Positions 17,654-27,272 are shown, counted from the first letter of the stretch. The stretch: 64,000 bases of DNA from Chromatocurvus sp046260765 (GCA_046260765.1 JBHEOO010000010.1:1-64000), one strand, 5' to 3'. Notes: a model not told the origin generated them from the letters alone. Numbers and translations are program-made.

Positions 17654-18454
17654 TCAGTCCAGGACCTGTAATGCATCACCCAACTGCAACCCGCCACTAC
17701 CGTCATGCAAAAGATTCAGGCCGAAAAGAATGACGCCATCGATGCGGCGCGTTGCGGCGAGCACCCGATTCAGGTCTGGATGAACAGCCCCGGTGTCCGG
17801 GTCCAGCGTCGGGATAACGCAGCGCGAGCAGGGTTTGGCGACAGTGAACGTACACTCACCAATCATCAGGCGGTGCCAGCCGTCCTCGGCGAAGGGCGTA
17901 CTGCCACTGATAACCAGGTTGGGGCGAAAACGCCGCATGCTCACTGGCGCGTCGAGTGCCTCGTTGATCGATGCCAGCGACGCTTCGGCGCTCAACAGCA
18001 GCGGAAAACCGTCGGCGAAGCTGACGGTCTCGCCATGCACAGCGTAGTCCGCGTCCACAGGACGCTCGGCATCGTCGCCCATGTACACGAGTCGGCAGGG
18101 CCGCCCGAGCATTGAAGACAACCACACTGCCGCAGCGTCGCCCGCATCGAGGGCCTCGACGTAATCCCCCCAGACTTCCACACAACGGCGCGCGGCATCG
18201 GCACCCGGCGTCTGCACCGTCAGTTCATGCCGCTGATAGCAAAGCGTCAGGCCATCGACACGCTCGACAACCGCAACCTGACCCATCGCGGGAAGGCTTC
18301 GCTGCGACAAGAAGCGATTTCTGGCATCCACCAGAAGCCAGCGACGGTCACCGGCGAGACCAAAACGGTCAAGGGTGGCGGATGTCAGTGCAATCCCGGC
18401 GCAGGATTTCACCGGATAAATGAAAAGACCGCTGAGGACCATGCCACCCGTCAT
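17654..18454 (-). CDS. MOSC-domain molybdenum cofactor protein (YcbX/mARC type)
   Basis: Protein of 266 residues with an N-terminal MOSC beta-barrel domain (LFIYPVKSCAGIAL, LAGDRRWLLVD) and the MOSC domain itself, ending with FTVAKPCSRCVIPTLDP. The cysteine in KPCSRC is the expected molybdenum ligand. The family reduces N-hydroxylated compounds using electrons from a partner; YcbX carries its own ferredoxin domain, which is absent here. The ATG overlaps the stop of the upstream serine hydrolase gene by one base (TGATG), which points to translational coupling. The electron donor is not visible in the window. Confidence 0.85.
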   Translation of the reverse strand: MTGGMVLSGLFIYPVKSCAGIALTSATLDRFGLAGDRRWLLVDARNRFLSQRSLPAMGQVAVVERVDGLTLCYQRHELTVQTPGADAARRCVEVWGDYVEALDAGDAAAVWLSSMLGRPCRLVYMGDDAERPVDADYAVHGETVSFADGFPLLLSAEASLASINEALDAPVSMRRFRPNLVISGSTPFAEDGWHRLMIGECTFTVAKPCSRCVIPTLDPDTGAVHPDLNRVLAATRRIDGVILFGLNLLHDGSGGLQLGDALQVLD

Positions 18455-19947
18455 CAGCGCACGGCCGCAGCACTGCCCGGCGCAGCGGCCGACCTGTCGA
18501 CGACATTCCCGGTCAAGCCATTTAGAAGACGAGTGAGAAACGCGTGCACGCCGGTATCCGCGGACACGTCGGACAGGCCCAGGCGCACCACCACCAGCTC
18601 CTGATCGGGCAGAACCAGCACATACTGGCCGGCGTTGCCGCCGGCGTAGAACAGGTTCTCCGGCAGCCCGGGGAAGGCGCCACCGCCGGTATTCAGCCAG
18701 AAACCGCGACCATAGCTGCGGCGATAGATACCGTCATCGCCAGCGGGTGTCACCGCGGCGCGCTGCCACGCTTGCGGAAGCAGCGCAGAGCGCCCGTGCC
18801 AGGCGTCCAGCCAGAGCTGGCCGACGGTCAGCCAGTCCCGGGCACTGAGAAAGGCGTAGCTGGAGCCGACCTGCACGCCACTGGCATCGGACTCGGCGAC
18901 CAGGGATGAGAGTTCCAGCGGCAGTGCAAATGCCGTTGCCAGCCACTCTTCATAGCGTTCTGTCGGTAGCGCGGACTGCCAGATGGCGGCCGTGAGATTG
19001 GCGTCGCCGCTGGAATAATTGAAGCGCACGCCTGGCGCGTGGGCATGTCCGGTGCGCGCCGCTGACTGCCACATTGCACGATCCTGATACAGCATGCGGG
19101 TGGCATCGCTGCCCGGCCCGTAGCGCTCCTCGAAGTCAAAGCCGCTGCGCATGCGCAGCAGATGCTCGAGCGTCAGCTCCGGACTCACCGCGGCCACGAC
19201 CTTCGCAGGTGCGCCGAGCTCGCGCAGGCGCTGAGCGACAGGTTGATCAGGATTCAAACGGCCCTCATCCACCAACAGTGCCACCCACGTGGCCAGCAGA
19301 CTCTTGTTCATGGACCATCCCTGCAGCGGCGTCGCTGCCGTTACCGGTGCGGCATAGCGTTCCGCCACCACAGTGCCGCGATGCGCTACGAGCATGGCAA
19401 GCGTCTGGCGGCCACCCTCTGCGGGTTCAATAAACGCAGCATCCAGCGCCGCCATCAGCTGCGGGGAATCCGCAAAGACAAAGGGTGAGCGCGGCTGGGG
19501 CCGGTTATGTGGATTGTCCGCTGGCGTTGCGCGCGCAGCACTCTTGCTGGGGAGGTTCAGCTTGCCGGAGAGATGCAGCTTGCCGGGGAGGTGCAGCGTG
19601 CAGCCCCGGGCCGGCGACTGATAGCCTGCAACAGCGCTGGCGGCAAGCAGGGTCGCCCGGGCCTCACCGCGAGCTTCGTCCACATCCATGTGAAGCAGTC
19701 CAAGCGCAGGTCCCAGGATTGCCATGCGCGGCAGGATGTCGCGTGTCATCACGAAATCTGCGGGCATCTTTGAAACGAACACACCGGAGCACAGCTGTTT
19801 GGCGCTGTAACCAACCGCCACCTGCGTTGCGGCATGCAGCTGCCAGGCAAGCCAGGCGAGCCCCGCCAGGACGCACGACCCCAGCACCGACAACACCAGC
19901 GACAAGCGCGATAAGCGCGACACCGACAAGAACTTCAGCTCGACCAT
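18454..19947 (-). CDS. Serine hydrolase of the beta-lactamase/class C family
   Basis: Membrane-anchored or exported protein of 497 residues with one N-terminal hydrophobic segment (LVLSVLGSCVLAGLAWLAW). The catalytic SxxK is GWSMNKSLLATW and the second motif is FNYSSGDANL; the late GGNAGQYVLVLPDQELVVVRLG strand is typical. Such proteins act as esterases, peptidases or amidases more often than as true beta-lactamases. Between the membrane anchor and the catalytic domain lies a tandem-repeat stretch (HLPGKLHLSGKLNLPSK) made by an 18-bp duplication. AAGGGG lies about 8 bases before the start. It is coupled to the MOSC gene, an unusual pairing. Confidence 0.82.
   Translation of the reverse strand: MVELKFLSVSRLSRLSLVLSVLGSCVLAGLAWLAWQLHAATQVAVGYSAKQLCSGVFVSKMPADFVMTRDILPRMAILGPALGLLHMDVDEARGEARATLLAASAVAGYQSPARGCTLHLPGKLHLSGKLNLPSKSAARATPADNPHNRPQPRSPFVFADSPQLMAALDAAFIEPAEGGRQTLAMLVAHRGTVVAERYAAPVTAATPLQGWSMNKSLLATWVALLVDEGRLNPDQPVAQRLRELGAPAKVVAAVSPELTLEHLLRMRSGFDFEERYGPGSDATRMLYQDRAMWQSAARTGHAHAPGVRFNYSSGDANLTAAIWQSALPTERYEEWLATAFALPLELSSLVAESDASGVQVGSSYAFLSARDWLTVGQLWLDAWHGRSALLPQAWQRAAVTPAGDDGIYRRSYGRGFWLNTGGGAFPGLPENLFYAGGNAGQYVLVLPDQELVVVRLGLSDVSADTGVHAFLTRLLNGLTGNVVDRSAAAPGSAAAVR
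19543..19596. repeat. Three 18-bp tandem repeats inside the serine hydrolase gene
   Basis: Units at 19543-19560, 19561-19578 and 19579-19596 share CTTGC-GG-GAG-T-CAG. They encode L(H/N)L(P/S)(G/S)K three times in the linker before the catalytic domain. Reading frame is kept because the unit is a multiple of three. Confidence 0.8.
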
Positions 19948-20038
19948 GCGTACCCCCCTTCCGGTGCCGATGATAGACCATGCACGCGCGCAACGCTCCG
20001 AAGCTGATAGACTTAGGCTCCAAAATCAGGAGGACCTC

Positions 20039-21421
20039 ATGAGCGATCTGGATTTCGATCTGTTTGTCATCGGCGCCGGCTCCGGCGGTGTGCGCGCTGC
20101 GCGCATGGCGTCGTCGTTTGGCGCCCGCGTTGCCATTGCCGAAGACCGCTATCTGGGCGGTACCTGCGTGAACGTTGGCTGTGTTCCCAAGAAGCTCTAC
20201 GTCTATGCGGCGGAATACGGCAAGGGCTTTACGGATGCCAGAGAGTTCGGCTGGGATACAAAGGTGAATGGCTTCGACTGGGCTACCCTACGCGACAACA
20301 AGAAAACCGAGATAGCCCGCCTCAACGCGATCTATCGCAAGATGCTCAACGGTGCCGGCGCTACGGTAATCGAGGGCCGCGCCAGCATCGTCGATGGCCA
20401 TACGGTGGCCGTGGGCAAGAAACACTATCGCTGCGGCAAGATTCTTATCGCTACCGGCGGCTGGCCGTCAGTTCCCGAGTTTCCCGGTAGTGAGCACGCA
20501 CTCACCTCCAACGAGATCTTCGATCTGGATACCTTTCCCAGGCGCATCGCCATTGTTGGCGGTGGCTACATTGCCGTGGAATTCGCCGGCATTTTCAACG
20601 GTCTCGGAGCGAAGGTCACCCAGCTCTACCGCGGACCGCTGTTTCTGCGCGGCTTCGACCCGGACATACGCGCCCACGCTGCCCAGGAAATCCGCAAGAC
20701 GGGTGTCGACCTGCGCTTTGAGGTGAACGTCGAGTCTATTGAAGCAAGCTCGAAAGCCTACCGGCTCAAGCTCACCGACGGCAGTACACTGGAAGCCGAT
20801 GCCGTGCTCTACGCAACTGGCCGGACACCGCATCTCGACGGCCTTGGACTCGAGAATGTCAACGTCAGGCTCACTTCACGAGGCTACATTGAAGTCGATG
20901 AGCTCTACTGCACCAGCGAGCCTTCCGTTTATGCGGTGGGCGACGTGATCGGCGGCATGGAGCTGACACCGGTGGCCCTGGCCGAGGGCATGGCCTTTGC
21001 GCGCCGCGAGTTCGGCAGCGCGGAAGCCCAGGTGGACTACGAGTTCATTCCCACCGCGGTCTTCAGCCAGCCGAATATCGGTACCGTCGGCTTCACTGAG
21101 GACGAAGCCAGTGCCGAGTTCGGCGACATCACGATGTACAAGGCGACCTTCCGACCGATGAAGCACACCATCAGCGGTCGCGACGAGAAAACCTTCATGA
21201 AGCTCATCGTGGCGGACAAGACGGACCGCGTGGTCGGCGTGCACATGATGGGTCCGGACGCCGGCGAAATCATGCAGGGCATCGCCGTTGCCATGAAAGC
21301 CGGCGCCACCAAGGCCGACTTTGACAACACCATCGGCATTCACCCCACCTCCGCCGAGGAATTCGTCACCATGCGCGAGCCCTGGGCTCCGGCAGTGACC
21401 AATACCGTAACAGACGGGTGA
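20039..21421 (+). CDS. gor: Glutathione-disulfide reductase
   Basis: NADPH-dependent flavoenzyme of 460 residues that reduces glutathione disulfide in the cytoplasm. The FAD motif is FVIGAGSGGVRAARMA, the redox-active disulfide is GGTCVNVGCVPKK (Cys43 and Cys48), and the NADPH domain is GGGYIAVEFAGIFNGLGAKV followed by the arginine-containing YRGPLFLRGFD expected for NADPH preference. The dimer domain ends with the His-Glu pair in GIHPTSAEEFV. A strong AGGAGG lies before the ATG at 20039. It stands alone, upstream of an ABC operon by about 70 bp. Confidence 0.93.
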   Translation: MSDLDFDLFVIGAGSGGVRAARMASSFGARVAIAEDRYLGGTCVNVGCVPKKLYVYAAEYGKGFTDAREFGWDTKVNGFDWATLRDNKKTEIARLNAIYRKMLNGAGATVIEGRASIVDGHTVAVGKKHYRCGKILIATGGWPSVPEFPGSEHALTSNEIFDLDTFPRRIAIVGGGYIAVEFAGIFNGLGAKVTQLYRGPLFLRGFDPDIRAHAAQEIRKTGVDLRFEVNVESIEASSKAYRLKLTDGSTLEADAVLYATGRTPHLDGLGLENVNVRLTSRGYIEVDELYCTSEPSVYAVGDVIGGMELTPVALAEGMAFARREFGSAEAQVDYEFIPTAVFSQPNIGTVGFTEDEASAEFGDITMYKATFRPMKHTISGRDEKTFMKLIVADKTDRVVGVHMMGPDAGEIMQGIAVAMKAGATKADFDNTIGIHPTSAEEFVTMREPWAPAVTNTVTDG

Positions 21422-21493
21422 CTTTCTCGCCCCGGTGATCAGTCCAGAACAGGTAATGCGCCGCGCCGCCACAGGAACTGCTGCAGTTTGCAC

Positions 21494-22435
21494 ATGATTG
21501 ACGTTCAGTCTGTGACACGCCGCTTCGGCGCGCACACTGCGGTGGATAACGTGTCGTTCCGTATTGGCGAACGCGAGATAGTCGGCCTGCTTGGGCACAA
21601 TGGCGCCGGCAAGAGCACTATGATGCGCATGCTCAGTGGCTATCTGGAGCCTTCGGCAGGTGTACTGTTTGTCGATGGCTGCGATCTCGACACCGACGCA
21701 CCCTTGATGCAGCGCCAGCTCGGCTACCTGCCCGAGCACCTGCCGGTCTATCCCGACATGCGGGTCGCCGAGTACCTCGATTTTGCCGCGGCACTCAAGC
21801 GCATAGCCCGCACCGCCAGACCCGCTGCCATTCGCCGCGTGCTGGAGCTCACCGATCTCGGCAATCGTTGCCTCGACAGTATTGGCACCCTTTCCCGCGG
21901 CCTTCGCCAGCGGGTTGGCGTGGCCCAGGCGCTGCTGGGGGAACCGCGCCTGCTGATTCTCGATGAGCCCACCAACGGGCTGGACCCGGGCCAGACCGCC
22001 CAGATGCGGGACCTCATCCGCGCGCTCGCCAATGAAGCAACGGTCATTCTGTCGACACACATCATGCAGGAGGTGGAAGCGGTGTGTGAGCGGGTGCTGG
22101 TGCTGCACAACGGCCACCTGGTGCTGGACCAGAACCTCGCCGCCTTGAAGGACAGTCACACCCTGGTAGTGCGCGCCAGGGGTGATGCCACTGCCATCCG
22201 GCGCACGCTGTCGCAGCTGCCGCAGGTGCTGCGTGTCGAGATCGAAACAACGCAGGCCGATATCGCCACGCTGCGACTGGAGCTGCACCCGGGCAGTGAG
22301 CGCGATCGCGCCGCAGGCAATATCAGTCATGCCCTCGTGGCTACCGGCGCCAGGCTGCTGGAGCTGCGACCTCTGCTGCGCCAGCTCGACAGCGTGCTGC
22401 AGGACCTGATTGCAGGAGGACCTGCCCGTGGCTGA
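21494..22435 (+). CDS. ABC transporter ATPase, GldA-like
   Basis: ATP-binding subunit of 313 residues. Walker A is GHNGAGKST, the signature is LSRGLRQRV and Walker B is LLILDEPTNGLD, with the switch histidine in STHIMQEV. The closest general types are the gliding-motility GldA and NosF/CcmA ATPases of ABC-2 systems. A C-terminal extension of about 80 residues (LVVRARGDATAIRRTL onward) is common in this group. The downstream permease gene overlaps it by 8 bp, so the pair is one unit. The cargo is unknown. Confidence 0.87.
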   Translation: MIDVQSVTRRFGAHTAVDNVSFRIGEREIVGLLGHNGAGKSTMMRMLSGYLEPSAGVLFVDGCDLDTDAPLMQRQLGYLPEHLPVYPDMRVAEYLDFAAALKRIARTARPAAIRRVLELTDLGNRCLDSIGTLSRGLRQRVGVAQALLGEPRLLILDEPTNGLDPGQTAQMRDLIRALANEATVILSTHIMQEVEAVCERVLVLHNGHLVLDQNLAALKDSHTLVVRARGDATAIRRTLSQLPQVLRVEIETTQADIATLRLELHPGSERDRAAGNISHALVATGARLLELRPLLRQLDSVLQDLIAGGPARG

Positions 22436-25289
22436 ATTCCCTGCACTGCGCGTGGCACAGAAAGAGCTGCGCCTGTTTTTGAACTCGTCGGTGGGTTGGA
22501 GTTTTCTCGGCGCATTTAGCGCAGCGAGCCTGTTCGTTTTTTTCTGGGTAGAGGCGTTTTTCGCACGCAATATCGCCGATGTGCGGCCGTTGTTCGAGTG
22601 GATGCCGGTCATGCTGATATTCCTCGCCGCGGCACTGACCATGCGCCTGTGGAGCGAGGAGCGCAGCCACGGCACGCTGGAATATCTGCTCACCCGGCCA
22701 GTTCCCCTGTGGCAGTTCGTGCTCGGCAAATTCCTCGCCTGTGCCACGCTTCTGGTTCTCGCGTTGCTCGCCACGCTGCCTCTACCGCTCACCGTTGCCA
22801 CCATTGCCAACCTCGACTGGGGCCCGGTGCTCGCCGGCTACCTCGCCGCCGCGCTGCTCGGCTGCGCCTATCTGAGCATCGGGCTGTTCGTGTCCGCGCA
22901 CAGCGCCAACGCCATGCTCAGCCTGATGGGAAGCGTGCTGGTCTGCGGTGCGCTTTACTTGATCGGCAGCCCGCTGCTGACCGGATTCTTCAATGACGAC
23001 ACCGCCACCCTGCTGCGTCTGCTCGGGAGCGGTTCGCGCTTTGACAGCATCACCCGCGGGGTCATCGACCTGCGCGACCTGTATTACTACGCCGCCCTCT
23101 GTGCCGGGTTCCTGGCACTTAACGTGTACACGCTGGACCGGCAGCGCTGGGCGACGGACGCACGCCAGCGTCGGCACCGCCTGTGGCACACCGGTATCGC
23201 ACTGCTGCTGCTCAACCTCCTGCTTGCCGGCACCTGGCTGCAGCAGCTATCTGCCCTGCGCCTGGATGTGACCGAAGGCAGAATGTATTCCATCTCCGAG
23301 CCCACCCGGGACCTGCTCGACCAGACCCGGGAACCGCTGTTGATCCGGGGCTATTTCAGCGAGCGCACACACCCCTTGCTCGCACCGCTCGTGCCACAGA
23401 TAAAGGACCTGCTGAAAGAGTACGCCGTTGCCGGCGGTAACCGCGTGCAGGTGGAGTTTGTTGATCCGGCAGACAGGCCCGAGACAGAGCAGGAAGCGAA
23501 CGAGAAGTATGGCATCAACGCCACGCCGTTCCAGGTGGCGGATCGTTACCAGTCGGCGCTGGTGAACGCCTTTTTCAACGTGCTCGTTGCCTATGGCGGC
23601 GAGCACGAGACGCTGGGCTTTGCTGACCTGATTGAGGTGAAGACCGCCAGCGGCACCCAGCCCGAGGTCGCCCTGCGCAATCCGGAATTCGATATCACCC
23701 GCGCAATCCGCGATGTGCTGCACAGTTACCAGGCCGGCGGCAATCTGTTTGAGCAGATTGATCGCCCCGTGCAGCTGACCGCCTACGTATCAGCCGATGA
23801 CAAGCTGCCGCAGCTGCTGCTGACCTATCGCAAGGCCATTCAAGAGACGCTGGAAGCGCGCGTCGCGCGTGCCGGGGGTCGCTTTCGCGTCGAGTTCATC
23901 GAGCCCGAGGCAGGCGACGGTGCGGTGGCGCAGCGCATTGTCGACGAATGGGGCTTTCAGCCCATGCTGACCTCGTTGGACAATCCGCAGGAATTCTATT
24001 TTTACCTGACGCTTGAGGATGATCACCAGGTGGTGCAGCTGCCCACCGGCGCCTTCGACCCCGGTGCCTTCGAGCAGACCCTCGATGCCGGCCTGAAGCG
24101 CTTCGCCAGCGGCTTCACCAAGACCATCGCCCTGGTATTGCCCGGGATGGGCAGCGGACAGTTCCGCGGCATGGCGCCTGCCGGACATACCTTCCAGACC
24201 CTGGAGCAGGAAATCTCCCGGGATTACAGCATAGTGCGCGAGGACCTGACTGATGGCGAGGTCGACAGCAGCGCCGACCTCCTGCTGGTGCTGGCCCCCG
24301 AAAATCTCGACGACACCGAGGTTTATGCCCTTGATCAGTTTCTGATGCGCGGTGGCACGGTGGTTCTGGGCAGCTCCGCGTTTTCAGTTGAGGCGCGCGG
24401 CGGTGATCTGCAGATGCGCGATGTGGACAGTGGTCTCACGGACTGGCTCCTGCATCACGGCGTCGACATCGCGCCGGCCATGGTTCTGGATAGTCAGCAC
24501 CGGTCCTACCCCGTACCGGTGATGCGCCGGGTTGGCGGCTACGAGTTTCGCGATATGCAGTTCGTCGACTACCCCTATTTCATCGATGTACGCGGTGACG
24601 GGCTGAACAGCGAACACCCCATCACCGGCGGCCTCCCCAGCCTGGCGCTGGCCTGGGGCTCCCCTGTATCGACCACGCGGGACGACAACCAGACCAGCGC
24701 GGAATGGCTTCTGCGCTCCAGCCCCGACGCCTGGCGATCCAGCTCGCGCAACGTCATGCCCGGGGCGACGGAGGGCAGCACCCGGTCGGACAGCGACAGG
24801 AAACCATCGCGGGAAACCCTCGGCGTGCTCCTGCAGGGCCGCTTTTCCAGTGCATTCAGCCGGGCGCCCGGTGACAACCTCGGGGACAGCGCCGGGGTGG
24901 AAGAGAGAGCCGCTGCCCTCGGCCGTGAGCAAATCCGCAGCCACCTCGGGCAGTCATCGGACTCGGCACGTCTGATCGTTATCGGCTCCAACGACTTCGC
25001 CAGTGACCAGGTAATGAGCGGACTGGTCGCCGCCAGCGGTACTCAGTTCCTGAGCCCGGTGGAACTCCTGATGAACACCCTGGACTGGTCGCTCACCGAT
25101 GGCAGCCTGCTACAGATTCGCTCCCGCGCCCACTTCAACCGCACCCTGCCGCCGCTGGATAGCCCCGCACGGTCTCGCCTGGAATACGCAAACTATGCCG
25201 CCGCACTGCTCGTGCTGGCGCTATTCGGGCTGCTGCACTGGCTTCGCGAACGTCGGCGGCGCGCCTACTGGCGGAGAGTGCTCGCATGA
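22428..25289 (+). CDS. ABC-2 permease fused to a GldG-like auxiliary domain
   Basis: A 953-residue fusion. Residues about 1-235 form an ABC-2 permease with six hydrophobic segments (SVGWSFLGAFSAASLFVFFW, FVLGKFLACATLLVLALLATLPL and so on). A further helix at about 255 precedes a long periplasmic GldG-like region (LLIRGYFSERTHPLLAPLVPQIKDLL, FVDPADRPETEQEA) that resembles the ABC_transp_aux domain. A single anchoring helix (AALLVLALFGLLHWL) is at the C-terminus. The start is the GTG at 22428, placed seven bases after AGGAGGA. GldF and GldG are usually separate genes in Bacteroidetes; fusions occur in Proteobacteria. Function there is not established. Confidence 0.85.
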   Translation: MAEFPALRVAQKELRLFLNSSVGWSFLGAFSAASLFVFFWVEAFFARNIADVRPLFEWMPVMLIFLAAALTMRLWSEERSHGTLEYLLTRPVPLWQFVLGKFLACATLLVLALLATLPLPLTVATIANLDWGPVLAGYLAAALLGCAYLSIGLFVSAHSANAMLSLMGSVLVCGALYLIGSPLLTGFFNDDTATLLRLLGSGSRFDSITRGVIDLRDLYYYAALCAGFLALNVYTLDRQRWATDARQRRHRLWHTGIALLLLNLLLAGTWLQQLSALRLDVTEGRMYSISEPTRDLLDQTREPLLIRGYFSERTHPLLAPLVPQIKDLLKEYAVAGGNRVQVEFVDPADRPETEQEANEKYGINATPFQVADRYQSALVNAFFNVLVAYGGEHETLGFADLIEVKTASGTQPEVALRNPEFDITRAIRDVLHSYQAGGNLFEQIDRPVQLTAYVSADDKLPQLLLTYRKAIQETLEARVARAGGRFRVEFIEPEAGDGAVAQRIVDEWGFQPMLTSLDNPQEFYFYLTLEDDHQVVQLPTGAFDPGAFEQTLDAGLKRFASGFTKTIALVLPGMGSGQFRGMAPAGHTFQTLEQEISRDYSIVREDLTDGEVDSSADLLLVLAPENLDDTEVYALDQFLMRGGTVVLGSSAFSVEARGGDLQMRDVDSGLTDWLLHHGVDIAPAMVLDSQHRSYPVPVMRRVGGYEFRDMQFVDYPYFIDVRGDGLNSEHPITGGLPSLALAWGSPVSTTRDDNQTSAEWLLRSSPDAWRSSSRNVMPGATEGSTRSDSDRKPSRETLGVLLQGRFSSAFSRAPGDNLGDSAGVEERAAALGREQIRSHLGQSSDSARLIVIGSNDFASDQVMSGLVAASGTQFLSPVELLMNTLDWSLTDGSLLQIRSRAHFNRTLPPLDSPARSRLEYANYAAALLVLALFGLLHWLRERRRRAYWRRVLA

Positions 25290-26278
25290 CCGCGCGCCTG
25301 GTCCTATGGCTGGCCCTTGCCGCCGGCCTGCAGCTGGCAGCGGTGGTGTTCCTGCACTGGCCCGAGGACAGGCGCGAGGCCGATGCTGTCAGCAACGACG
25401 CCCGACTCCTGCCGCTGGCCCGTAAAAACGTTACGCGTATCACCGTCACCGACGCCAGCGGCCGGGAGATAAGCATTCGTCGCCAGGACGAGCATTGGCG
25501 GATCGACAATGCAACGTTGCCAGTGGCAACAGCCGTGGTCGACCGGCTTCTTGACGCGCTTACTGGTTCTACCGGGTTTCCCGTGGCGCGCAGCGACGGT
25601 GCCCGCGCAAGATTCGAGGTTGATGATTCGGTTTTCCAGCGCCGCATCACCCTGGCGAGCGATGCAGCGGACCCGCAGACCTCAGGCGAAACGCAAACTA
25701 CCGAGGCGGTAACAATCTACCTCGGTACATCACCCGGACCACGTCAGGTGTACGCGCGTCGCAGCGACAGCACGGCCATACAGGCGATCACGCTCAGCAC
25801 CTTCGACGTGCCGGCAACGCTCAACGGCTGGCTGGATCCCACGCTGTTGTCACTTGAAGCGATTGAGGGCGTGCGTTACGGCAACAGCGAGTGGATGAAA
25901 TCAGACAGCCGCTGGATCGCGAAAGAAGGTGCACGGCCGCCAGAAGAACGCCCCCTGCAGGCGCTGCAGGCCCTGGAGCAGGCACTCCGCAGCCTGCAGG
26001 TCACAGGCACCGCGGCGACGAAAAGTGCAGACGGCGCAGCGGAGAAAGTGACGCATCAAGTGACCATCCGCCACGGCAACCGGGACCTGACCCTGCGTAT
26101 TGCAAGTGGATCGACTGGCAGCGAAACCCAAATCTACCGCAGTGATTTTGATCGCTGGTTTGCGCTGAGCCGCTATGACCACGACCGGCTGGCCGATGCC
26201 CTCAAGGCTCTCAACGCAGAGACTGACGCAGAAAAAGCAACAAGGGCAACAACGCCTGAGATAGAGTTACCGGAATGA
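25286..26278 (+). CDS. DUF4340 domain protein of the Gld-type ABC cluster
   Basis: Protein of 330 residues with an N-terminal membrane anchor (LVLWLALAAGLQLAAVVFL) and an extracytoplasmic region of repeated beta units (ITVTDASGREISIRRQDEHWRID) typical of DUF4340. Its ATG overlaps the stop of the permease fusion by 4 bp (ATGA), so the three genes are translationally linked. DUF4340 proteins regularly follow GldA/GldG-like genes, and their role is unknown. An accessory part in the envelope is the most reasonable inference. Confidence 0.8.
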   Translation: MTARLVLWLALAAGLQLAAVVFLHWPEDRREADAVSNDARLLPLARKNVTRITVTDASGREISIRRQDEHWRIDNATLPVATAVVDRLLDALTGSTGFPVARSDGARARFEVDDSVFQRRITLASDAADPQTSGETQTTEAVTIYLGTSPGPRQVYARRSDSTAIQAITLSTFDVPATLNGWLDPTLLSLEAIEGVRYGNSEWMKSDSRWIAKEGARPPEERPLQALQALEQALRSLQVTGTAATKSADGAAEKVTHQVTIRHGNRDLTLRIASGSTGSETQIYRSDFDRWFALSRYDHDRLADALKALNAETDAEKATRATTPEIELPE

Positions 26279-26330
26279 TCAAACCTCCCATCGAATAACA
26301 GGCGCGGCGCGCACCCGCCCGGAGAGACGC

Positions 26331-27272
26331 ATGAACCTGATTGACGATATTCTTCTGCCCGGCTCACTCTGGTTCATCATGTTTTCCATGGGGCTGAGCC
26401 TCACGCTGCACGATTTCGGTCGCATCTTCAGCAATCGACGCGCCCTGCTGGTGGGCTCTGCCAGCATGCTTGTCATACCGCCGTTCATCGGCATCGGCAT
26501 TGCCGTGCTGTTCGCCCCGACGCAACCACTGGCCGTCGGCTTCGTGCTGCTGGCGACCTGCCCGGGCGGGATGCTGTCCAATCTGATGACCGACTTCTCG
26601 AAAGGCGATCTCGCCCTGTCACTCTCGATGAGTGTTGGTGTCAGCTTCATCTATATTTTTATTGTGCCGATCTACGCCTACGCCGCACTGCATTTCTTCA
26701 TGGATTTCAGCGGACCAGTGGATGTCCCGCTGGGCGGCTTTGTCTGGAAGGTGTTCAGCATCACGCTGGTTCCGGTCACGTTGGGCTTGCTGTTTGCGCA
26801 CTATCTCGCAGGTGCCGCGGCCTGGCTGCGTGGCAAGATCAAACTCATTGCAACCATCATTCTGGTATCCGCATTCATCGTCATTCTCATCGACCAGATT
26901 GACGTACTGAGGCAGAACTTCTGGGTCCTGTTCTGGATGACCCTGGGCGCGAATCTCATTGTTCTGGCGCTGGCGTTCGGCGTTACCCGGCTATCGCAGC
27001 TGAATCCCCGGGAAACCTCCGCCGTGTGCATTGAGCACATGATCCGGCAGGAGGGCACTGCCATCTATATCGCCGTAGCCATTGCCGGCAGCCGGGAAAT
27101 GTCGCTACCCATGATCATGAACACGCCGGTGGCACTGGTGGTCTGCATTGTTCTGGTGCTGGCCATGCGTAAATATGTCGACCGGCACATCGCTACAGAG
27201 CAGCTCACGTCGACTGACGACGGACATCTGGCAGATGGAGTCCGCCCAGCAAGCTGGCCTGCATCGCGATGA
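26331..27272 (+). CDS. Bile acid:sodium symporter family (BASS) transporter
   Basis: Integral membrane protein of 313 residues with about nine to ten helices. The N-terminal half has WFIMFSMGLSLTLHDFGRIF and LLATCPGGMLSNLMTDFSKGDLALSLSMS. The second matches the conserved unwound-helix region that binds sodium and substrate. GGAGAG precedes the ATG at 26331. It is 52 bp from the DUF4340 gene, so co-transcription with the ABC system is possible but not demanded. Substrates for such proteins include organic acids; here it is unknown. The following 180 bp to mmsB contain no recognisable feature. Confidence 0.85.
   Translation: MNLIDDILLPGSLWFIMFSMGLSLTLHDFGRIFSNRRALLVGSASMLVIPPFIGIGIAVLFAPTQPLAVGFVLLATCPGGMLSNLMTDFSKGDLALSLSMSVGVSFIYIFIVPIYAYAALHFFMDFSGPVDVPLGGFVWKVFSITLVPVTLGLLFAHYLAGAAAWLRGKIKLIATIILVSAFIVILIDQIDVLRQNFWVLFWMTLGANLIVLALAFGVTRLSQLNPRETSAVCIEHMIRQEGTAIYIAVAIAGSREMSLPMIMNTPVALVVCIVLVLAMRKYVDRHIATEQLTSTDDGHLADGVRPASWPASR

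Noticed and set aside
18454..19947. Reading the serine hydrolase as a true beta-lactamase resistance gene
   Set aside because: The SxxK motif is shared by many esterases and peptidases, the second motif is YSS not YxN, and the membrane anchor and context do not fit AmpC.
20876..22810. Minus-strand open frame of 644 codons across gor and the ABC ATPase gene
   Set aside because: It spans three genes that are certain on the other strand and shows no domain.
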